From an uncultured Holophagaceae bacterium (lineage in GTDB: Bacteria > Acidobacteriota > Holophagae > Holophagales > Holophagaceae), in contig CAIPAY010000227.1 of NCBI GenBank assembly GCA_903863195.1, forward strand, positions 1 to 46,834: DNA of 46,834 nt, written 5' to 3'. The notes beneath the pieces were generated by a model that searched no databases, was not told the origin of the DNA, and saw only the letters and a list, made by a program, of their open reading frames with translations. The translations under genes and the position numbers were made by a program. Positions 7,127 to 14,330 of this stretch are shown piece after piece. The first letter of the stretch is position 1; each line of letters starts with the position of its first letter.

Positions 7127-8158
7127 ATGCTCATCCTCATGGAATCCGGCGCCACCCAGGATCAGGTCGGGGAAGTCCTGTCTCTTCTGGAGGCCACGGG
7201 CATCCGCTGCCAGGTCAACCAGACGCCGGAAGCCCTGAGCATCGTCGCGCCCAACGCCTCCAAGGCCCTGAAGCCGGATCGCATCGAGCCCATGGCCGGC
7301 GTGCGCCGGGTGGTGCCCATCACCAGCCCCTACAAGCTGGCCAGCGCGGACGCCGCGGCCGGACGCACGGTGGTGGACGTGCGCGGGGTCGGCATCGGCG
7401 GGCCGGAGCTGGCCATCGTGGGCGGTCCCTGTGGCGTGGAGAGCCGGGAGCAGCTCTTCGCAGTGGCCAGGTACATCGCCGACGCCGGCGGCAGGCTCCT
7501 GCGCGCCGGCGCCTACAAGCCCCGCACCAGCCCCTACGCCTTCCAGGGCCTGGGGCTCGAGGGACTGAGCCTCCTTGCGGCGGTGCGCGCGGAGTTCGAC
7601 CTGGGCATCGTCACGGAGGCCACCGAGGTGGAGACCTTCGACGCCGTAGAGCGCTGTGCGGACATGGTGCAGATCGGCGCCCGCAACATGCAGAACTTCG
7701 CCCTCCTGCGCCGCGCCGGCCGCTGCGGCAAGCCCGTCCTGCTCAAGCGGGGGCCCTCCGCGACCCTGGAGGAGTGGCTCTACGCCGCGGAATACGTGCT
7801 GGGCGAGGGCAACCGGAACGTGGTGCTCTGCGAGCGCGGCATCCGCACCTGGTCGGACCATGCCCGCAACACGCTCGATGTCAGCGTGGTACCCGCGGCG
7901 AAGGCCCTCACGCACCTGCCCGTCATGGTGGACCCCAGCCACGCCACGGGCCGCCGAGACCTGGTGATCCCCTGCGGACTCGCCGGGGTGGCCGCGGGCG
8001 CCGATGGCCTGCTGGTCGAGACCCACTGCCATCCAGAGAAGGCCCTCAGTGACGGCCCCCAGGCGCTGCTGCCCTCGGACTACCTCCGGCTCGTGGAGCA
8101 GGCCCGGGCCCTGCACCGGGTGATCCAGGCCCCGACCCCCGCCGGCCTCCGGCTGTAG
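7127..8158 (+). CDS. aroF: 3-deoxy-7-phosphoheptulonate synthase, type I-beta
   Basis: DAHP synthase condenses phosphoenolpyruvate and erythrose 4-phosphate in the first step of the shikimate pathway. The 343-aa protein has the layout of the Thermotoga-type enzyme: an N-terminal ferredoxin-like regulatory domain (about 1-75, ending RRVVPITSPYKLAS) and a TIM barrel. Barrel motifs are IVGGPCGVESREQL (metal-binding Cys), RAGAYKPRTSPYAFQGLG, ADMVQIGARNMQNFALL, KPVLLKRGPSATLEEWL, LPVMVDPSHATGRRDLV and DGLLVETHCHPEKALSDGPQ. GAGG lies 5 nt before the ATG. It precedes secG in the same direction, with no other aro genes near. Confidence 0.96.
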   Translation: MLILMESGATQDQVGEVLSLLEATGIRCQVNQTPEALSIVAPNASKALKPDRIEPMAGVRRVVPITSPYKLASADAAAGRTVVDVRGVGIGGPELAIVGGPCGVESREQLFAVARYIADAGGRLLRAGAYKPRTSPYAFQGLGLEGLSLLAAVRAEFDLGIVTEATEVETFDAVERCADMVQIGARNMQNFALLRRAGRCGKPVLLKRGPSATLEEWLYAAEYVLGEGNRNVVLCERGIRTWSDHARNTLDVSVVPAAKALTHLPVMVDPSHATGRRDLVIPCGLAGVAAGADGLLVETHCHPEKALSDGPQALLPSDYLRLVEQARALHRVIQAPTPAGLRL

Positions 8159-8214
8159 ATCTGGGGTACCCCTGAGGGGCCCTTTCGTGGCAGACTAGGT
8201 GGTTCGGAGTTTCC

Positions 8215-8565
8215 ATGAATGGCCTTGCCCTCGCCCTCTTGATCCTGTTCGGTGTCCTCCTGATCGGCGGCATCCTGCTCCAGCCCGGCACCAAGGGCGG
8301 CCTTGGCGCCTCCTTCGGCGGCGGCGGCGCGAACTCCGCCTTCGGCGCGCAGGGCGCCACGCCCTTCCTCTCCAAGGCCACCTACTGGCTGGCCGCGGGC
8401 TTCCTCGGCACCACCCTCTTCATCGAAGTCCTAATCATCCGCCAGAGCCGCTCCGTGCTCGACAAGACCATCGACAAGGCCCCCGTCACCGCCCCGGCTC
8501 CCGCAGCCCCGGTGCCGGCCCCGGCTCCCGTGCCGGCTCCCGCCCACACGCCCTCCAAGAAGTAG
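8215..8565 (+). CDS. secG: Preprotein translocase subunit SecG
   Basis: A 116-aa inner-membrane subunit of the SecYEG channel. Two transmembrane helices (about 3-22, and about 58-78 beginning YWLAAGFLGTTLFIE) flank the glycine-rich cytoplasmic loop GGLGASFGGGGANSAFGAQG, which is diagnostic for SecG. The tail after residue 88 is an unusual Pro-Ala-Val repeat (APAPAAPVPAPAPVPAPAH) ending in lysines, longer than in many SecG proteins. GGAG stands 5 nt before the ATG. A tRNA-Leu gene follows, as it often does near secG. Confidence 0.95.
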   Translation: MNGLALALLILFGVLLIGGILLQPGTKGGLGASFGGGGANSAFGAQGATPFLSKATYWLAAGFLGTTLFIEVLIIRQSRSVLDKTIDKAPVTAPAPAAPVPAPAPVPAPAHTPSKK

Positions 8566-8583
8566 GCTCTGCAAGACCGGTCA

Positions 8584-8612
8584 TTGACCGCGTCCGACCT
8601 TTGCGAGACACT
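8584..8612 (+). promoter_or_regulatory. Possible promoter of tRNA-Leu
   Basis: TTGACC (8584-8589) and GACACT (8607-8612) are 17 nt apart and end 14 nt before the tRNA. The -35 is a good match and the -10 a poor one. Read-through from secG is possible as well. Confidence 0.4.
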
Positions 8613-8626
8613 AGGCGTTCCTCGTT

Positions 8627-8712
8627 GCCCGCGTGGTGAAATTGGTAGACACGCCATCTTGAGGGGGTGGTGGCCACAAGCCGTAGCAGTTCGAGTCTGC
8701 TCGCGGGCACCA
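8627..8712 (+). tRNA. tRNA-Leu (anticodon GAG)
   Basis: The acceptor stem pairs GCCCGCG (8627-8633) with CGCGGGC (8702-8708), followed by A and an encoded CCA. The anticodon arm is CCATC-TTGAGGG-GGTGG, giving anticodon GAG, which reads CTC and CTT leucine codons. A long class II variable arm (GGC-CACAA-GCC) and the T arm AGCAG-TTCGAGT-CTGCT confirm a leucine tRNA. The D loop contains the usual GG (AATTGGTAGA). At 86 nt including CCA it has a normal size. Confidence 0.97.
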
Positions 8713-8715
8713 AAG

Positions 8716-8744
8716 AAAAAGAGCGCCGGAGACGGCGCTTTTTT
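8716..8744 (+). terminator. Intrinsic terminator after tRNA-Leu
   Basis: An A-rich lead, then the stem AGCGCCG (8722-8728), loop GAGA and CGGCGCT (8733-8739), followed by a run of T. This is a textbook rho-independent terminator four nt past the tRNA CCA end. Confidence 0.9.
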
Positions 8745-8745
8745 G

Positions 8746-8930
8746 TTGGCTGTCGGCTATCAGCTGTCAGCTATCAGCGAAGGATCCACTTCGGATACCG
8801 AGACCGTCCGGGGCACGCTGGGGCGGTCAGCTGTCAGGGAGAGATCAACGTTGGGGGCCGGGGTCGTCCGGGGCGCGGAGGTCGTCCAGGGCCTGCTTTG
8901 GCCGACAGCTGACAGCCGACAGCTGATAGC
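8746..8930. repeat. Intergenic element with inverted GCTGTC/AGCTATC word repeats
   Basis: The left end (about 8747-8778) consists of tandem words such as GGCTGTCGGCTATCAGCTG and TCAGCTATCAGC. The right end (8901-8930) is their mirror, with GCCGACAGCTGACAGCC and GACAGCTGATAGC. Between them is a third short word copy (GGTCAGCTGTCAGGG, about 8825-8839) and three GTCCGGGG/GTCCAGGG-like pieces. No coding sequence is supported here. The right end stops only 9 nt before the mutY start, so mutY must be expressed from within or through the element. Confidence 0.65.
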
Positions 8931-8939
8931 TTCATCCCC

Positions 8940-10031
8940 ATGCCCTGGCCTTCCGCAGTGGACTTTCTCGCGCCTCTCGCGCCCTGGTTCGACGGGGCGC
9001 GGCGGGAGCTGCCCTGGCGGGCCCTGGACCTGGACGCGCCGCATGCGGATCCCTACGCCGTGCTGGTCTCGGAGCTGATGCTGCAGCAGACCCAGGTGGC
9101 CACGGTGGTGCCCTACTTCCTCCGCTGGCTGGACCGCTTCCCCACGCCCCAGGCCCTGGCGGCGGCCAACGAGGATGCAGTCCACAAGGCCTGGGAGGGC
9201 CTCGGCTACTACCGGCGCGCGCGCTTCCTGAAGGCTGCGGCGACCGTGGTGGCCGCGCGGGGCTGGCCCACGGACCTGGCGGGCCTCACAGAACTGCCGG
9301 GCCTCGGTCCCTACACCGCTGCGGCGGTGGGCGCCCTCGCCTTCCAGTGGCCCACGCCCGCCCTGGACGGCAACGCCTTTCGGGTCCTGGCCCGGCTGCT
9401 GCTGGTCGAGGGCGAGCCCCGCGAGCGGGCCCCGGAGCTACGGGAGTGGCTGGTGCCGGCCCTGCGCGCCCACGGCCCGTCGCGCCTGACCCAGGCGCTC
9501 ATGGAGCTGGGCGCCACCGCCTGCCAGGCCACGCCGGCCTGCAGCCACTGCCCCCTGGCGGACCGCTGCGAGGCCCTCCGCCAGGAGCGCACGCGCGAGA
9601 TCCCGCCGGTGGCCAAGCGGGCGCGGCAGCACACGGCCGAGCTCTGGCTGCTGGCCCTGGAAGCCGAGGGGCGCTACCTGCTCCATCCGCCTTCGGCCAG
9701 CGGCCTCCTGGCGGGTCTCTGGCGCTGGCCCACCCTGGACGCCGCCGCCCTGCCCGCGACCGCTGATTCCGCGTCGAGTCTGCGGGCCTGGCCCGGCTGG
9801 ACCCAGGTCTACACCCACCGCCGCGAGGCGGTCAGCCCCCTGCACCTCCAGCGGGAGCGAGCCTTCCCGGCCCCCGAAGGCCTGCTGTGGGTGCCCCAGG
9901 TCGAGCTGGGCGCCCTGCCCCTCGGGAAGCGTGACCAGCGCCTCCGCGACCTGCTGGCGACCCCAGGTGAGCGTCCTCTCACTGCCCCGGAGCCAGCGGA
10001 TTTGATCCGGGCCTTGGGGCACAGAGAGTGA
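8940..10031 (+). CDS. mutY: A/G-specific adenine glycosylase MutY
   Basis: Removes adenine mispaired with 8-oxoguanine. The 363-aa protein shows the catalytic helix LVSELMLQQTQVATVVPYF (Glu45), the helix-hairpin-helix LPGLGPYTAAAVG (about 121-133), the catalytic Asp143 in LDGNAFRVL, and a C-terminal NUDIX-like 8-oxoG recognition domain (about 235-350, with LLAGLWRWP). The [4Fe-4S] cysteines are C195, C201, C204 and C210. The first interval is five residues, not the usual six (CQATPAC). No ribosome binding site is visible because the intergenic repeat element reaches almost to the ATG. It stands alone rather than in an operon. Confidence 0.95.
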   Translation: MPWPSAVDFLAPLAPWFDGARRELPWRALDLDAPHADPYAVLVSELMLQQTQVATVVPYFLRWLDRFPTPQALAAANEDAVHKAWEGLGYYRRARFLKAAATVVAARGWPTDLAGLTELPGLGPYTAAAVGALAFQWPTPALDGNAFRVLARLLLVEGEPRERAPELREWLVPALRAHGPSRLTQALMELGATACQATPACSHCPLADRCEALRQERTREIPPVAKRARQHTAELWLLALEAEGRYLLHPPSASGLLAGLWRWPTLDAAALPATADSASSLRAWPGWTQVYTHRREAVSPLHLQRERAFPAPEGLLWVPQVELGALPLGKRDQRLRDLLATPGERPLTAPEPADLIRALGHRE

Positions 10032-10072
10032 TTAGTCGCGTCTGACAGCATACGGTATTCGCGATTTATCCT

Positions 10073-10101
10073 TGTAATTCAAGGCTTTTCGGGGCATGAT
10101 A
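10073..10101 (+). promoter_or_regulatory. Possible promoter of the RNA helicase gene
   Basis: TTGTAA (10073-10078) and CATGAT (10096-10101) are 17 nt apart, each 4 of 6 to consensus. The leader would be about 80 nt and contains a small hairpin (TGGCG-CTTT-TCGCCA, near 10122-10136). Long structured leaders are common for cold-induced DEAD-box genes, but that link is inference. Confidence 0.3.
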
Positions 10102-10189
10102 GCTGTTTGGGCCCCTCCCGGCTGGCGCTTTTCGCCAAATTGAGACTGCCATTCGGCACACTCGCGCAGGGAAAGCCCCGGGAGCTACC

Positions 10190-11842
10190 TTGAACGACCT
10201 GACTTTCGCAGCCCTAGGCTGCAGCGAAGCGCTGTTGGCCGCCCTGGCCAAGCGCGGTTTCGAAACCCCCATGGCCGTCCAGGCCCAGACCATCCGGCCC
10301 GGCATCGAAGGCCGCGACCTGCTGGTGCAGAGCCGCACGGGCTCGGGCAAGACTCTGGCCTACGGCCTGCCCCTGCTGCAGCGCCTCTCGGACGAGCGGC
10401 ACACTCAGGCCCTGGTCCTGCTGCCCACGCGTGAGCTCGCCCAGCAGGTCGCCGCCGAGCTGCACACCCTCGTCCCCAAGCTGCCCATCGCCCTGTTGGT
10501 CGGCGGCGTGAGCTACCCCCCGCAGCTGCGCGCCCTGAGCCTCGGCGCGCAGGTGGTCGTGGGCACCCCCGGCCGTGTCATGGATCACCTCCAGCGCGCC
10601 ACCCTGGACCTCAGCCGCGTCAGCATGATCGTCCTGGACGAGTGCGACGAGATGCTGAACATGGGCTTCCTCGAGGACGTGGAGACCATCCTGGCCAAGG
10701 TGCCCGCGGGCCCGCAGACCTACCTGTTCTCCGCCACCCTGCCCGCCCCCATCGCCAAGCTGGCGAAGCGCTTCCTGAAGGATCCCGTGCAGATCCAGCT
10801 GGCCGAGGCCGGTGAGCACGCCATGCACGCGGACATCGCCCACACGCCCGTGCAAGTGCCGGACCACCAGCACGTGCGCGCCCTGGTGAACCTGCTGCTG
10901 AAGGACGAGCCCAGCGCTGCGCTGATTTTCACCAAGACCAAGGCCCAGAGCGAGGAGGTGGCCGAGGAGCTGACCGTCTCCGGCCTGCCCGCGGCCTTCC
11001 TGCACGGCGACCTCGCCCAGGCCACCCGCACCCGCATCCTGGGCCAGTTCAAGGACGGCAAGCTGCGCTACCTGGTGGCCACGGACGTGGCCGCCCGGGG
11101 CCTCGACATCGGCGGTCTGCCCCTCGTCGTGCACATGGGCATCCCCACCCAGCTGGAGAGCTACATCCACCGCAGCGGCCGCACGGGCCGCGCCGGGGCC
11201 AAGGGCAGCAGCCTCGCCCTGGTCAACCTCAAGGAGAGCCGCATCCTGATGGCGTGGAGCCGCCGCGGCGGCCTCAAGCTGGACTGGCGCGCCATTCCCA
11301 CCACGGCCGAGATCCGCGAGACCCAGGCCGCCCGTCTGATCGAGGGCATCACCGGATCGGCCAGCGCCGCCACCCTGGCCCAGGCCCGCCAGCTGCTCAA
11401 GGACACGGATCCCGAGCACCTCGTCGCCGGCCTGCTGGGCCTAGTCCTGGCGGACCAGTCCGCGGGCTTCGAGCTGGCCGTCGAGGCCGACCGCAAGCCG
11501 AAGGCCCGCTTCGACAACCCCCGCGAGCGCAAGGAAGGCAGCCCCCGCCCCCAGCGCACCTACGCCGAGCGCGCCGCCGCCCCGCGCACCGACGGGCCGA
11601 TCTCCAAGACCCGGCCCGATGGCACCTTCAAGCCTCGCACCGAGCTGGACGCCAAGCCCCGCGCGCCCTACGCCAAGCCGAAGACCGAGGGCGGGGACAA
11701 GCCGCCGCGCAAGGTCTGGGAGGACCGCACCGCCCCCAAGACCGCCGCCTCGGACACCCCCCGCCCCTGGAAGAAGCCCACCGCGAAACCCGCCAGCAAG
11801 TTCGCCGATGACCGGCCCGTGAAGGTGTGGAAGAAGAAGTAG
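10190..11842 (+). CDS. DEAD-box family ATP-dependent RNA helicase (DECD variant)
   Basis: A 550-aa RNA helicase. The start is TTG at 10190, with GGAG 5 nt upstream. Motifs in order: Q motif around residue 24 (FETPMAVQAQTI), motif I SRTGSGKT (48-55), PTRELAQQ, TPGRVMDHL, motif II DECD (150-153, where most bacterial members have DEAD), FSATLPAPI, LIFTKTK, VATDVAARGLDIGGL and HRSGRTGRAG. After about residue 430 comes a basic, low-complexity tail rich in Arg, Lys and Pro, typical of RNA-binding extensions. Likely roles are ribosome assembly or RNA turnover; which one cannot be decided. A long stem-loop follows the gene. Confidence 0.95.
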   Translation: MNDLTFAALGCSEALLAALAKRGFETPMAVQAQTIRPGIEGRDLLVQSRTGSGKTLAYGLPLLQRLSDERHTQALVLLPTRELAQQVAAELHTLVPKLPIALLVGGVSYPPQLRALSLGAQVVVGTPGRVMDHLQRATLDLSRVSMIVLDECDEMLNMGFLEDVETILAKVPAGPQTYLFSATLPAPIAKLAKRFLKDPVQIQLAEAGEHAMHADIAHTPVQVPDHQHVRALVNLLLKDEPSAALIFTKTKAQSEEVAEELTVSGLPAAFLHGDLAQATRTRILGQFKDGKLRYLVATDVAARGLDIGGLPLVVHMGIPTQLESYIHRSGRTGRAGAKGSSLALVNLKESRILMAWSRRGGLKLDWRAIPTTAEIRETQAARLIEGITGSASAATLAQARQLLKDTDPEHLVAGLLGLVLADQSAGFELAVEADRKPKARFDNPRERKEGSPRPQRTYAERAAAPRTDGPISKTRPDGTFKPRTELDAKPRAPYAKPKTEGGDKPPRKVWEDRTAPKTAASDTPRPWKKPTAKPASKFADDRPVKVWKKK

Positions 11843-11854
11843 CTTTACCAAAAG

Positions 11855-11896
11855 CCTCAAAGCAAAGGGCGCCCCTGGGCGCCCTTTGCTTTGAGG
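11855..11896 (+). terminator. Strong stem-loop after the helicase gene
   Basis: A perfect 19-bp stem (11855-11873 with 11878-11896, starting CCTCAAAGC) and a CCTG loop lie 12 nt past the stop codon. It lacks a T-run on the plus strand (TGAAAATAG follows), so it may terminate imperfectly or protect the 3' end of the message. Confidence 0.65.
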
Positions 11897-11941
11897 TGAA
11901 AATAGTGGACCAATGTCTAGATTAATCAAGAAGTCCCTGCC

Positions 11942-11970
11942 TGGATTTCAGGCGGACGGACCGCGATAAT
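11942..11970 (+). promoter_or_regulatory. Possible promoter of the S53 protease gene
   Basis: TGGATT (11942-11947) and GATAAT (11965-11970, 5 of 6) are 17 nt apart. The surrounding 100 nt are noticeably more AT-rich than the flanking genes. The leader would be about 115 nt. Prediction by eye only. Confidence 0.35.
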
Positions 11971-12093
11971 TAGGCAATAAACGCCAAAAAGTAATGACCT
12001 AAAGGACCGGTTGGCGCTACCTGTAGCCGGTTCCGGCACCCGTGCCGATCGGCATCCCGTTCTTCCTCACTCATCCAACCTTGGAGGGTAACC

Positions 12094-13953
12094 ATGCACT
12101 GTCGAAACCTTGCAAGCTGGGGACAATCCGCCCTGGCCTTGACCATCCTCCTGGGGCTCGCCGGGGCTACCACCGGCCAGGCCGCGGCCCCTGTGGTCGT
12201 AGCCGCGGACAGGCCCCAGACCATCTCCCTGGTCCTGAAGCTGAGGAACCAAGCGGCGCTGGAAGCCTATATCGCCGAGACGGTGGACCCTTCCAGTGCG
12301 TCCTACCGCAAGTTCATGACCACGGAGACCTTTGCCGCCACGTTCGGCCCCACTCCCGCCGACCTCCGCACCGTGACGGATTTTCTGGAGCACCAGGGCC
12401 TCAAGGTGGAGGAGATCCACGCCAACCACCTGGTGATCCGGGCCTCGGGCACCACAGCCCAGTTCAATGCCCTGCTCAGCACCCAGCTCCTGCAGCACAC
12501 CGATGAACACGGGCGGCCCTACCAGAAGCCGTCCCGGACGCCCCAGGTCCCGTCCCATCTCTCCAGCCATGTCCTGGCCGCGGTCGGCCTGGACACCAAG
12601 GCTGCCTTCAGACCCCACATGGTCAATGCCCAGAAGGCCATCGCCGCCCTGACGGGGGAGGGCGCGCCGGCTGTCGTGCTGCCCCAACCTGGGACGGTGG
12701 CCACGGGCATTCCCGGCAGCTATTCCGTCGGGGACGTGGCCAACTTTTACAACATCAACCCGCTCTACAGACGCCACATCACCGGCAAGGGCCGCACCCT
12801 GGGCATCGCCACCCTGGCCTCCTTCAACCCCGCAGATGCTTATGCCTACTGGAAGGCGGTGGGGCTGACGGTGGACCCGAATCGCATCACCCAGGTTCTG
12901 GTGGACGGAGGGTCCGGCACCGACGGCGCCGAAGAGACCACCCTCGATGTCCAGCAGTCCGGCGGCGTGGCCTATGACGCCAGGATCATGGTCTACCAGG
13001 CTCCCAATGGGGGGTCCGGTTTCCTGGACCTCTTCAGCCGAGCCATCTCGGACAACCTGGTGGACACCCTGTCGGTGAGTTGGGGCTCAGCCGAAGCGCT
13101 GAACGACCCTGCCACGCTGGCCGCCTACCATCAGGTCTTCCTCCAGGCGGCAGTCCAGGGCATCCCCGTGTTCGCCTCCTCAGGGGACTCCGGCGCCTTC
13201 GATGTCAACCGCAACTACCCCACACCGTATTTCTCGCCCCTGAATTCGGTCAATCATCCGGCCAGCGATCCCTTCGTGACGGCAGCCGGTGGCACCACCT
13301 TGCCGTTCAAGCTCAAGCTGTCCTACGGCAACCTCGTGGTGCCCCAGGAGCGGGCTTGGGGCTGGGACTACCTGGAAAACTACATCGTCAAGAACTTCGG
13401 CCAGTTCGAATACGACAGCAACTATTTTCCGGACGGCGGCGGGGGCGGGGTGAGCTCACTCTTCCCGATGCCCTCCTGGCAGGGCTGGCTGTTCGGAACC
13501 CACGCCACGCCGACCCCTTTCGACACCCTCTACTACTACCCCAACTATGCGCCCGGGAACCCCGACCAATCCGGAGCGGAGAACTGGGGTGTGCTGGCGC
13601 CAGGCTTTGTGGGCCGCAACGTTCCCGACATCTCCCTGAACGCTGATCCCTTCACGGGCTACCTCACCTGCTTCGCTGGTTCCTTCTCCAGCGGCTGGGG
13701 CGGCACCAGCTTCGTCGCGCCCCAGCTCAATGGCATCGCAGCCCTGCTCACTCAGGCCAATGGGGGGCGCCTTGGGTTCCTGAACCCGCAGCTCTACCGG
13801 GCCTTCCGGCAGCACGGCTACGGCCCCTGGAGTCCCTTCCATGCCGTCACGAACGGCACCAACCTCTACTGGCATGCCGGACCGTACTACAACCCGGCGA
13901 CCGGGCTTGGCACCCTGAATGTTGTCAACCTTGGCGTGGCCCTCGATAACTGA
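12094..13953 (+). CDS. Secreted S53 family peptidase (sedolisin/kumamolisin-like)
   Basis: A 619-aa exported serine-carboxyl protease made as a zymogen. A signal peptide (about 1-31, ending TGQAAA) is followed by a pro-domain (about 40-195: ISLVLKLRNQAALEAYIAE, YRKFMTTETFAATFGPT) and the catalytic domain from about 205 (YSVGDVANFYNI). Catalytic residues fit the family: Glu281 and Asp285 in EETTLDVQ, oxyanion Asp365 in SSGDSGAFD, and nucleophile Ser539 in GWGGTSFVAPQ. Sedolisins usually work at acid pH and degrade protein outside the cell. A strong GGAGG stands before the ATG. It is an isolated gene with a stem-loop after it. The usual C-terminal calcium-site aspartates were not verified. Confidence 0.93.
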   Translation: MHCRNLASWGQSALALTILLGLAGATTGQAAAPVVVAADRPQTISLVLKLRNQAALEAYIAETVDPSSASYRKFMTTETFAATFGPTPADLRTVTDFLEHQGLKVEEIHANHLVIRASGTTAQFNALLSTQLLQHTDEHGRPYQKPSRTPQVPSHLSSHVLAAVGLDTKAAFRPHMVNAQKAIAALTGEGAPAVVLPQPGTVATGIPGSYSVGDVANFYNINPLYRRHITGKGRTLGIATLASFNPADAYAYWKAVGLTVDPNRITQVLVDGGSGTDGAEETTLDVQQSGGVAYDARIMVYQAPNGGSGFLDLFSRAISDNLVDTLSVSWGSAEALNDPATLAAYHQVFLQAAVQGIPVFASSGDSGAFDVNRNYPTPYFSPLNSVNHPASDPFVTAAGGTTLPFKLKLSYGNLVVPQERAWGWDYLENYIVKNFGQFEYDSNYFPDGGGGGVSSLFPMPSWQGWLFGTHATPTPFDTLYYYPNYAPGNPDQSGAENWGVLAPGFVGRNVPDISLNADPFTGYLTCFAGSFSSGWGGTSFVAPQLNGIAALLTQANGGRLGFLNPQLYRAFRQHGYGPWSPFHAVTNGTNLYWHAGPYYNPATGLGTLNVVNLGVALDN

Positions 13954-13988
13954 CCCTGAAAGACGGGCCTGATCGAACCCGTCGCCAC

Positions 13989-14026
13989 ACTCAGCGCAGG
14001 ATACCGGAAGGTGTCCTGCGCTGAGT
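13989..14026 (+). terminator. Stem-loop after the S53 protease gene
   Basis: Two 17-nt arms (13989-14005, beginning ACTCAGCGCAGGA, and 14010-14026) pair with one G-U wobble around a GGAA loop. The position 35 nt past the stop suggests termination, though only a short TTCGTCT follows. Confidence 0.55.
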
Positions 14027-14131
14027 TCGTCTGAAAACTGGCAGGATTCCCTGCGGCGCCTCCGTGGAAGGGCTGGTTTAATCCCCTGCGGGCCTGGTGA
14101 GCTCGCGGATCACAAGCGAACCAAGGACAGC

Positions 14132-14257
14132 TTAGCGGCTCGCGCGGGCATTGAACCCGGTGGACAGGAGCGTGCGGCCCTGGCTCAAGTTCTTCCAATA
14201 GATCAAGAAGGAGCCGTCCTTGCTGGCGTGGGCCTCATCAGCGGCAGATCCTGACAT
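14132..14257 (-). CDS. Possible 41-aa small protein or gene remnant
   Basis: In the otherwise empty 377-nt stretch between the S53 protease and the penicillin-binding protein, the minus strand has a short frame from ATG at 14257 to TAA at 14134-14132. It reads MSGSAADEAHASKDGSFLIY and then WKNLSQGRTLLSTGFNARAS. The composition looks protein-like, yet there is no clear ribosome binding site and I recognise no family. It could be a true small gene, the tail of a decayed one, or chance. Apart from this frame and the two hairpins at 13989-14026 and 14292-14325, I see nothing else in the stretch. Confidence 0.25.
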   Translation of the reverse strand: MSGSAADEAHASKDGSFLIYWKNLSQGRTLLSTGFNARASR

Positions 14258-14291
14258 CTCTGGCCATAAGCCGCCGCGCCTCTACTTAGAA

Positions 14292-14325
14292 AAAGCATAG
14301 GGCGCCTCTCGGCGCCCTATGCTTT
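14292..14325 (-). terminator. Intrinsic terminator of the penicillin-binding protein gene
   Basis: A perfect 15-bp stem (14292-14306, AAAGCATAGGGCGCC, with 14311-14325) and TCTC loop. Read on the minus strand it is followed by TTTTTCT, just past the PBP stop codon. It could also act on plus-strand transcripts from the S53 side. Confidence 0.85.
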
Positions 14326-14330
14326 CGGTC

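Noticed and set aside
8746..8930. CRISPR array
   Set aside because: The repeats are short words of 7-10 nt in inverted order, without regular unique spacers or cas genes nearby.
8584..9078. Open frame running through the tRNA and the repeat element into mutY
   Set aside because: It crosses a tRNA gene and a terminator and has no domain; it is open by chance.
14107..14119. A 13-nt sequence (GGATCACAAGCGA) whose complement recurs at 17845-17857
   Set aside because: In 47 kb a few dozen such 13-nt matches are expected by chance, and the similarity does not extend clearly to the sides.
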